Assembly (NCBI GenBank): GCA_001831055.1
Contig: MIDO01000130.1
Location: 2,494 to 12,933 of the forward strand
Source: Verrucomicrobia bacterium GWC2_42_7
Lineage (GTDB): Bacteria > Verrucomicrobiota > Verrucomicrobiia > Opitutales > GWC2-42-7-A
Length of the DNA: 10,440 nt
Direction: 5' to 3'
Numbering within the stretch: position 1 is the stretch's first letter; every line of letters begins with the position of its first letter. Made by a program: the position numbers and the translations under genes. The notes beneath the pieces are model-generated. The model had not been told where the DNA came from. It saw only the letters and a program-made list of their open reading frames with translations, and did no database searches. Positions 6,359 through 10,440 of this stretch are shown one piece after another.

Positions 6359-7204
6359 TTATCTTTTCTCTCTTGAGATAAAGATGAAAAAGATTCCTGT
6401 GAGTATGATGAAAATCGAATAAAATTGACCGCGAGTCAACGCAGCGATGAGCGGGGCGTCTGGCTCACGGAAACATTCGACAAATATTCGCACGAGTCCG
6501 TAAGCGATAAAGAATTCACCGCAGAGTCGACCAGGCGTCTGTGATTTTGGTTTTTTCCAAAAACGCCATTGGGTGAAAATCAAAAGCAAAAGTCCTTCCA
6601 ACGCAGCTTCATAGAGTTGAGAGGGATGCCGCGCAGGAATAAGTTCTTGTGGATAATTGAGATACGGACAACTTTGCGGAAAAATAACAGCCCAAGGGAC
6701 ATCTGTGATACGTCCCCATAACTCACCATTGATAAAATTTGCAATCCGTCCAAATAGCAAACCTGGAGGGGCTAGGGTTACAAGGGCATCACCCAATTGC
6801 AGTGGAGCGATGCGAGCACGTTTAGAGAACCATAACGCGGCTAGGATGACTCCAATAAACCCCCCATGACTCGACATCCCTCGAATACCGCCTCCATGGA
6901 AATTTATTAGCAACCCTGGATGTTGTAAAGCGTTCTGCAAATCATAAAACAGCACATACCCCAATCGCCCCCCAACAAGGACCCCTATAAACAAGGAAGT
7001 CAAAAGTGTTATCTGCTGATCGCTATTTAGGGACAACCTGCCTTTTTTATGGTAAAAATTTAGCAAGCATGCCGCAACAACAAACCCCAAAAGATAAGCG
7101 ATCCCATACCAACGAATCCCCTCAATAATCGGATTGGGAGGGAATTTTATAACAAAGGGATCGATATTATGCACCCAAAAAACAGCGAGCGGCGATATTT
7201 CCAT
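6359..7204 (-). CDS. lgt: Prolipoprotein diacylglyceryl transferase
   Basis: Lgt transfers diacylglycerol from phosphatidylglycerol to the lipobox Cys of prolipoproteins in the inner membrane. The 281-residue length is normal. Seen in order: IRWYGIAYLLGFVVA (30-44), GGRLGYVLFYD (78-88), HGGGIRGMSSHGGFIGV (103-119, with H113 at the conserved HGG), the signature FGRIANFINGELWGR (151-165, containing R153, N156, E161 and G164), PSQLYEAALEG (194-204), and YGLVRIFVECFREPD (235-249) with its conserved Arg. About seven membrane helices are apparent. I set the start at the Met of MEISPLAVFWVHNIDPF (7204). The frame is open to 7399, but those 65 extra codons read through repeat R7 and are not part of Lgt. 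The gene diverges from dprA and its substrates would include the lipoprotein at 3869-4945. Confidence 0.97.
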   Translation of the reverse strand: MEISPLAVFWVHNIDPFVIKFPPNPIIEGIRWYGIAYLLGFVVAACLLNFYHKKGRLSLNSDQQITLLTSLFIGVLVGGRLGYVLFYDLQNALQHPGLLINFHGGGIRGMSSHGGFIGVILAALWFSKRARIAPLQLGDALVTLAPPGLLFGRIANFINGELWGRITDVPWAVIFPQSCPYLNYPQELIPARHPSQLYEAALEGLLLLIFTQWRFWKKPKSQTPGRLCGEFFIAYGLVRIFVECFREPDAPLIAALTRGQFYSIFIILTGIFFIFISREKR

Positions 7205-7285
7205 AACACAATGTTGATTTCTTCCATTTTTTTTTAAAGGATATTTTTTCAATTTTAGAGAAACAAAGAAACCTCTGAAAACGGC

Positions 7286-7389
7286 GGGAAAACGGCTTTT
7301 GGTCCCCCAAAAGCGTTTCCCCACACCCCTTCCGAAAAGGAGGCAATCTGCGCAATAACAATTTCTTTCAGAACTTGTTATTGCGCAGA
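7286..7389 (+). repeat. R7: three-hairpin repeat, subfamily a, A-to-B orientation
   Basis: Hairpin A (7286-7322): GGGAAAACGGCTTTTGG pairs with CCAAAAGCGTTTCCCC, bulged G, loop TCCC. Linker 7326-7342 is CCCCTTCCGAAAAGGAG. Hairpin B (7347-7389) has 15-bp arms TCTGCGCAATAACAA and TTGTTATTGCGCAGA with a 13-nt loop. The right arm recurs in R10. The element creates the false N-terminal extension of lgt. Confidence 0.85.
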
Positions 7390-7412
7390 CATGATCCAAT
7401 AAAACTTGCCTA

Positions 7413-7448
7413 TTTTGCGATCGAAATATTACAGATTTTGTCGCAAAA
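7413..7448. repeat. Solitary B-like hairpin between R7 and R8
   Basis: TTTTGCGA (7413-7420) and TCGCAAAA (7441-7448) form a perfect 8-bp stem with an inner AAAT/ATTT match. The motif resembles the TTCGCAAAA arms of R9 and R12 but no linker or A hairpin adjoins. It may be an operator in the divergent promoter region or a repeat remnant. Confidence 0.5.
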
Positions 7449-7540
7449 CAGGTATAGGACTTCCATCCCTACTAAAGTTTATCTTCTTATTTTCGAAGCA
7501 TCTGGCTATAAATTTGTTCTTTCTGACACCCTTTCATTAC

Positions 7541-7652
7541 TTGCGCGAAGAACAATTTGAAAAAATTTTATTCGCGCAAAAACACAGATAACTCCTTTTC
7601 AGAAAGGGGCTTAGGGAAAACTCATTTTGGGCGACCAAAATGGGGTTTTCCC
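7541..7652 (-). repeat. R8: three-hairpin repeat, subfamily a, B-to-A on plus strand
   Basis: Hairpin B (7541-7579) has outer arms TTGCGCGAA and TTCGCGCAA (9 bp) and an AT-rich centre. The linker CTCCTTTTCAGAAAGGGG (7592-7609) folds on itself. Hairpin A (7614-7652) reads GGGAAAACTCATTTTGG, GCGA, CCAAAATGGGGTTTTCCC: here CATTTT/AAAATG replaces the GCTTTT/AAAAGC of most copies, changed on both arms. An ATG inside this hairpin (7640) is in frame with dprA but is not its start. Confidence 0.82.
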
Positions 7653-7678
7653 AAAAATCCTCCCCAGCTTACACTCTC

Positions 7679-8818
7679 ATGACACACCTTAACGAACAAC
7701 AGGCATTTATGGTACTCAATGGGTTATCGTCCATTGGGCCGATGACGATAAAGAAGTTACTTCCTGCATTCAACAATGACATTCGCAGACTATTTTCCTC
7801 AAGCGCAGGCGAATTGAGAGAGCGAGGGGGTGTATCTGAAAAAGTGGCGGAAGTGATTTTTAATTGGAGGCGGTGGTTTGATTTAGAGAAAGAAGAAAAG
7901 TCGCTGGGGGCGCTCAATGGACAGTTTATACATTGGTTCCATAACGAGTACCCTCCCCTCCTAAAAGAAATCTACGACCCCCCTTTGGGTCTTTATTGCC
8001 TAGGGAAATTACCTCCTCATGTAAAAACCATTGCGATTATAGGAAGTCGGAAGGCGAGCTTATATGGATTAAAAGTGGCCAAGCAATTGGCCTCTGAGCT
8101 AGCGCGTCTTGGATTTTCTATTATCAGCGGCATGGCCAGGGGCATCGACTCCGCAGCCCACGAAGGCGCTCTTGAAGCCAATGGACACACGGTAGCAGTG
8201 CTTGGTTGCGGCGTGAACGTCATTTATCCTTCTGAAAACGGAGCCTTGTATAAAAAAATCAGCCAATCGGGAGCAGTGGTAAGTGAATTTTCTTTAGGAA
8301 GAATGGTCGACAAGACAACCTTTCCCATGAGGAACCGCATCATTTCAGGTTTTTCTAGGGCTGTCGTCATTGTAGAATCTGACAAAAACGGAGGCAGCAT
8401 GATTACGGCAAATTTTGCAGCAGAACATGGGCGTTCGCTTTTGGTGGTTCCCGGGAGGATCGACCAATCCTCTTCGCGAGGATGCCACCACCTGATACGC
8501 GATGGAGCGACGCTGATTACCTGCGTTGATGACATTCTTGAAGAAATCCACTACCAGGCCCAATTAGAGTTGCCTCTGGCCTCGATGGCTCAAAATAAGA
8601 CCTCTCCCACTCCATTAATGGCACTTTCCGAAAACGAGCAAAAAATCTATAAGTGTTTGGATGAAGACGGCATGAAAACCATCGACGACCTTTCCCTTAT
8701 GACCTCCCTTTCCATCTCAGAGGTTGCCTCTTTACTATTAAAAATGGAGCTCAAAAAAATGCTGGTAAAACGCGCTGACGGCTTGTTTGAATTACACTCT
8801 TATGATGCGAAAAATTAA
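7679..8818 (+). CDS. dprA: DNA processing protein DprA (Smf)
   Basis: DprA binds incoming single-stranded DNA during natural transformation and loads RecA. The 379-residue product has an N-terminal helical/HhH-like region (GLSSIGPMTIKKLLPAF, 15-31; GVSEKVAEVIFNW, 51-63). Then comes the DprA Rossmann-type domain: IGSRKASLYGLKVA (121-134), IISGMARGIDSAAHEGAL (148-165), VAVLGCGVNVIYPSEN (172-187), VVSEFSLG (200-207), FPMRNRIISGFSRAVVIVES (215-234), GGSMITANFAAEHGR (238-252), VVPGRID (256-262), GCHHLIRDGATLI (268-280). A C-terminal winged-helix follows (about 317-371). The family landmarks are intact. The start is taken at ATG 7679, because the earlier in-frame ATG at 7640 lies in hairpin A of R8. 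The last 17 bases overlap the next gene, indicating one transcript. No other competence genes are in view. Confidence 0.96.
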   Translation: MTHLNEQQAFMVLNGLSSIGPMTIKKLLPAFNNDIRRLFSSSAGELRERGGVSEKVAEVIFNWRRWFDLEKEEKSLGALNGQFIHWFHNEYPPLLKEIYDPPLGLYCLGKLPPHVKTIAIIGSRKASLYGLKVAKQLASELARLGFSIISGMARGIDSAAHEGALEANGHTVAVLGCGVNVIYPSENGALYKKISQSGAVVSEFSLGRMVDKTTFPMRNRIISGFSRAVVIVESDKNGGSMITANFAAEHGRSLLVVPGRIDQSSSRGCHHLIRDGATLITCVDDILEEIHYQAQLELPLASMAQNKTSPTPLMALSENEQKIYKCLDEDGMKTIDDLSLMTSLSISEVASLLLKMELKKMLVKRADGLFELHSYDAKN

Positions 8819-9365
8819 TCTAATAGCTCCCTGGAGGACTTTTTTGCTACTTCCTTTTGTCCTTCTCTTAAGGTTGTGGAACAAAACCTTACGCATCCAC
8901 ATCAGCGACAAAGATCGCGAATTTTTCCTTCATTTTGACAAACCCGTTATCTTTGCCTTTTGGCACGATGGCCTGTTCGTTGCACATGAAATTCATCGAC
9001 GTTTTCGAAAACGCAAGATTTATGGACTCATCAGCGCCAGCAAAGACGGGGCATGGCTCGCAGCTGTCTATAACCTACTCGGAATCGGCGCCGTCAGAGG
9101 ATCCAGCAGCTGGCGAGGAAAAGAAGCATTTCGAGAACTAATTAGCACCGTCCAACAAGGCAACGACATAGCAATCACCCCAGACGGCCCGCGGGGCCCA
9201 CGACACGTCATGAAAAGAGGCGTACTCGAAATTGCCAAACAAACACAAGCAGTCGGCGTCTTCGCCACCATCGAGTTCTCCTCCTGCTGGCAACTCAACT
9301 CCTGGGACGCCTTCTCCATCCCCAAACCCTTTTCAAAAATAACAGTCTCTTTGCGCCCTCTGTAA
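8802..9365 (+). CDS. DUF374-type lysophospholipid acyltransferase-like protein, possibly shortened at its C-terminus
   Basis: The 187-residue product starts at one of two adjacent ATGs (8802 or 8805), overlapping the end of dprA, so translation is probably coupled. A hydrophobic N-terminal segment (13-26) suggests membrane association. Motifs fit the DUF374 branch of acyltransferases related to lipid A and glycerolipid acyltransferases: FAFWHDGLFVAHEI (51-64, catalytic-type His55 and Asp56), LISASKDGAWLA (76-87), AVRGSSSWRGKEAF (97-110), DIAITPDGPRGPRHVMKRGV (122-141). The substrate is probably an acyl-acceptor lipid at the inner membrane. The protein ends at ITVSLRPL, and from memory family members run 20-40 residues further after this strand. 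Repeat R9 starts 12 bp past the stop, so repeat insertion may have removed the original end. All catalytic motifs remain, so activity may be kept. Confidence 0.88.
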   Translation: MMRKINLIAPWRTFLLLPFVLLLRLWNKTLRIHISDKDREFFLHFDKPVIFAFWHDGLFVAHEIHRRFRKRKIYGLISASKDGAWLAAVYNLLGIGAVRGSSSWRGKEAFRELISTVQQGNDIAITPDGPRGPRHVMKRGVLEIAKQTQAVGVFATIEFSSCWQLNSWDAFSIPKPFSKITVSLRPL

Positions 9366-9377
9366 GAGGATTTTTTT
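9357..9377 (+). terminator. Short intrinsic terminator-like hairpin at the end of the dprA operon
   Basis: CCTCT (9357-9361) and AGAGG (9365-9369) pair across a GTA loop that includes part of the stop codon, then A and seven Ts (9371-9377). The stem is only 5 bp, so efficiency may be low. It sits exactly where a terminator for the dprA-acyltransferase transcript is expected, just before R9. Confidence 0.45.
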
Positions 9378-9480
9378 GGGAAAAACCCATTTTTGTCACC
9401 CAAAATGGGTTTTCCCCAAGCCCCTTTCCGAAAAGGAGTTATTTCGCAAAAATAAAATCTATCGATTTTCTTTTTGCGAA
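9378..9480 (+). repeat. R9: three-hairpin repeat, subfamily a, A-to-B orientation
   Basis: Hairpin A (9378-9417): GGGAAAAACCCATTTTTG, loop TCAC, CCAAAATGGGTTTTCCCC, with the CATTTT-type inner stem shared with R8. Linker 9420-9438 folds as CCTTT/AAAGG. Hairpin B (9443-9480): TTCGCAAAAATAAAATC pairs with GATTTTCTTTTTGCGAA with one mismatch, loop TATC; nearly the same B stem occurs in R12. Confidence 0.85.
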
Positions 9481-9583
9481 TAAATGGACACTCCTAAGCG
9501 CCCCATTTCCGGAGAAATGAAGATATTTTGGGGAGATATTTTCATTGAACTATTCCTTACACTACAACGTATTATGAAAGAAC

Positions 9584-9659
9584 TTGTTATTGCGCATATT
9601 ACCTCCTTTTCGGAAGGGGCTTGGGGAAACGCTTTTAGGCGACTAAAAGCAGTTTCCCC
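9584..9659 (-). repeat. R10: subfamily a repeat with only half of hairpin B
   Basis: TTGTTATTGCGCA (9584-9596) equals the right arm of the R7 B hairpin, but no left arm precedes it. The linker CTCCTTTTCGGAAGGGG (9603-9619) and hairpin A (9623-9659: GGGGAAACGCTTTTAG, GCGA, CTAAAAGCAGTTTCCCC, one bulged A) are complete. The T-run TTTTTT at 9663-9668 follows hairpin A closely, so this copy could also act as a plus-strand terminator. Confidence 0.8.
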
Positions 9660-9748
9660 AAATTTTTTAAAATTTTTACAAAAAACCTGCATTTTCATGC
9701 ATTTTTACGAAAAATTTCACTTTGATAATCAACGGATTGGAAAATTTA

Positions 9749-9784
9749 ATCAAACAGATCAAATAGATCAAACGTATCAAACAG
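9749..9784. repeat. Four tandem 9-bp direct repeats, ATCAAANNN
   Basis: The units are ATCAAACAG, ATCAAATAG, ATCAAACGT and ATCAAACAG, head to tail without gaps. The first six bases are invariant. They lie 19 bp upstream of the -10 box at 9803, where an activator or repressor would bind; 17 bp further upstream is a TTGATAATCAA palindrome carrying the same ATCAA core. They may be protein-binding iterons or a simple slippage repeat. Confidence 0.7.
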
Positions 9785-9799
9785 AATGTTGCTTTTATA

Positions 9800-9808
9800 T
9801 GATATAAT
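9800..9808 (+). promoter_or_regulatory. Extended -10 promoter candidate
   Basis: TGATATAAT combines a perfect TATAAT with an upstream TG, the extended -10 form that needs no good -35. No -35 match is present at 17 bp. Transcription would start near 9815, about 14 bases before the ATG at 9829. In such AT-rich DNA a chance match is possible. Confidence 0.4.
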
Positions 9809-9828
9809 AGAACTTCTATTTTTTATTT

Positions 9829-10017
9829 ATGAAAACATTCAATATAAAACCAACTGATTATAACCATAATAATTTCGGGGGAAACACAGAGAGGCTTCCC
9901 TCTTGTGAAAGCAAAATCGAAAAAATTTTCATATTTTCGCGTTTTTTCAAAACAATCGCTTTCCTTTGGGAAACGTTGCAGTCTTTCTTTTTTCGGAGAA
10001 GGGCTAGCAACCTTTAA
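9829..10017 (+). CDS. Doubtful 62-residue ORF behind an extended -10 box
   Basis: ATG at 9829 opens a frame for 62 residues, MKTFNIKPTDYNHNNFGGNT then a basic, Phe-rich second half (FIFSRFFKTIAFLWETLQSF, then FFRRRASNL). The only supports are the promoter candidate just upstream and the position between R10 and R11. The 3' half of the ORF (about 9950-9976, CAATCGCTTTCCTTTGGG) resembles the subfamily c linker CGATCGCTTTTCTTTGG, so part of the ORF may be a decayed repeat. No Shine-Dalgarno is visible and I recognise no family. It could be a real small basic protein or a chance frame; I lean to the latter. Confidence 0.22.
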   Translation: MKTFNIKPTDYNHNNFGGNTERLPSCESKIEKIFIFSRFFKTIAFLWETLQSFFFRRRASNL

Positions 10018-10024
10018 AAACTTC

Positions 10025-10122
10025 GGGGAAACGGCTTTTAGTCCCCTAAAAGCGTTTCCCCAAACCCCTTCCGAAAAGGAGATTATGCGCGTAACTAATT
10101 TTTAACAAAACAGTTACGCGCA
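10025..10122 (+). repeat. R11: three-hairpin repeat, subfamily a, A-to-B orientation
   Basis: Hairpin A (10025-10061): GGGGAAACGGCTTTTAG, TCCC, CTAAAAGCGTTTCCCC, one bulged G. The linker 10065-10081 is exactly CCCCTTCCGAAAAGGAG. Hairpin B (10086-10122): TGCGCGTAACT pairs with AGTTACGCGCA over 11 bp, the same B stem type as R6, with a looser AT-rich centre. Confidence 0.85.
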
Positions 10123-10335
10123 AATCAATCAATATCTTTCCCTTTTTTCAAAAGACGTTTTTTTTAATAGGTTTTTTAGAAATGCCCAGCTTTTTAAGCT
10201 ATTGTCATTTTTTAACTTGCCTATGTTATATATTTTCAATGACCTTCTTTTGAGAGAAGTTTTAAAAAAAATTGGATCGAACAAAAACAAACACTCCTAA
10301 GAATTTGCCATTTTAAAAAGACAAAGCGAATTTCC

Positions 10336-10437
10336 TTCGCAAAAGGAAAATCGATCGATTTTCTTTTTGCGAAATAACTCCTTTTCGGAAAGGGGCTTGG
10401 GGAAAACGCTTTTGGGAAACCAAAAGCCGTTTTCCCC
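10336..10437 (-). repeat. R12: three-hairpin repeat, subfamily a, B-to-A on plus strand
   Basis: Hairpin B (10336-10373): TTCGCAAAAGGAAAATCG pairs with CGATTTTCTTTTTGCGAA, one G-T wobble. Linker CTCCTTTTCGGAAAGGGG (10379-10396) folds on itself. Hairpin A (10399-10437): GGGGAAAACGCTTTTGG, GAAA, CCAAAAGCCGTTTTCCCC with one bulged C. The 213 bp between R11 and R12 (10123-10335) show no gene, only AT-rich sequence. Confidence 0.85.
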
Positions 10438-10440
10438 AAC

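Larger units (their letters stand above)
7205..7678. other. Divergent lgt/dprA intergenic region with paired repeats R7 and R8
   Basis: This 474-bp stretch must contain the promoters of two divergent genes. It holds R7 (7286-7389), a solitary stem (7413-7448) and R8 (7541-7652). R8 ends only 26 bp before the dprA ATG, so either the promoter lies inside or beyond R8, or R8 is part of the dprA leader RNA. I see no clear -35/-10 pair and no gene. Confidence 0.55.
9660..10024. other. AT-rich stretch with tandem repeats, a promoter candidate and a doubtful small ORF
   Basis: This 365-bp stretch between R10 and R11 is very AT-rich. It contains the palindrome TTGATAATCAA (9722-9732), four 9-bp tandem repeats (9749-9784), an extended -10 box (9800-9808) and a 62-codon ORF (9829-10017). 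No recognisable conserved gene is present. Confidence 0.5.

Noticed and set aside
7205..7399. N-terminal extension of lgt to 7399
   Set aside because: The extra codons read through repeat R7 and have no Lgt character; the family's normal N-terminus begins at 7204.
7640..7678. ATG at 7640 as start of dprA
   Set aside because: It lies within hairpin A of R8 and the added residues do not belong to DprA.
9484..9807. Plus-strand 107-residue ORF between R9 and the promoter candidate
   Set aside because: It runs through R10 and the tandem 9-bp repeats and ends inside the -10 box; the minus strand is also open here, which is a sign of repeat-driven open frames.
9905..10105. Plus-strand 66-residue ORF
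   Set aside because: Its second half is R11 translated and its first half is a different frame of the already doubtful ORF at 9829.
800..10437. CRISPR array
   Set aside because: The repeats are long self-complementary elements at irregular distances and both orientations, with no regular spacers and no cas genes.
10236..10439. Minus-strand 67-residue ORF at the right edge
   Set aside because: It is mostly repeat R12 translated.

Overview
The window is AT-rich bacterial DNA (about 40% G+C by eye) with well-spaced genes and unusually repeat-laden intergenic regions. Nothing in it is an rRNA, tRNA, transposase or phage gene. The gene set is Lgt, a DprA gene overlapping a DUF374-type acyltransferase gene, and a GlmU-like left-handed beta-helix protein. 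Together with exported proteins and a possible lipase-like effector, this recalls a member of the PVC group (Verrucomicrobiota/Opitutae-like or Chlamydiota-like), perhaps host-associated. That placement is inference from memory of these families, not from a search.

Layout. From 1 to 7204 every supported gene is on the minus strand: a partial gene running off the left edge (1-750, hydrophobic segment plus lipase-like motif), a periplasmic solute-binding protein (1165-1980), a secreted M23 metallopeptidase (2622-3713), a lipoprotein of unknown function (3869-4945), a GlmU-like beta-helix protein (5277-5957), a 40-residue membrane protein (6027-6149) and lgt (6359-7204). After a divergent 474-bp intergenic region, dprA (7679-8818) and an overlapping acyltransferase gene (8802-9365) run on the plus strand, followed by a short terminator-like hairpin. 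From 9366 to the right edge there is no convincing conserved gene, only repeats and one doubtful small ORF behind a good -10 box.

The most striking content is a dispersed repeat family in nearly every intergenic gap. I count twelve copies, together roughly a tenth of the window. A complete copy has a long hairpin (A), a short linker that in most copies folds into a mini-hairpin, and a second long hairpin (B). Eight copies share one consensus. Four belong to two other sequence subfamilies, three of which keep the A-linker-B layout. Stem sequences differ between copies but both arms change together. Six copies near the right form three inverted pairs, A-B...B-A. B stems are shared between copies with different A stems, so the modules look exchangeable. 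Some copies run into over-long reading frames of lgt and dprA and give false starts.

A separate, more GC-rich inverted-repeat element lies at 6206-6331 downstream of lgt. Other signals are four tandem 9-bp repeats just upstream of an extended -10 promoter (9749-9808), a coding-looking relic at 2183-2422, and solitary B-like hairpins at 4961-4998 and 7413-7448.

Functionally most genes concern the envelope. Lgt lipidates prolipoproteins such as the neighbour at 3869-4945, the M23 enzyme would act on peptidoglycan or related peptides, the binding protein captures solutes, and the acyltransferase would act in lipid or lipid A synthesis. DprA handles incoming single-stranded DNA.
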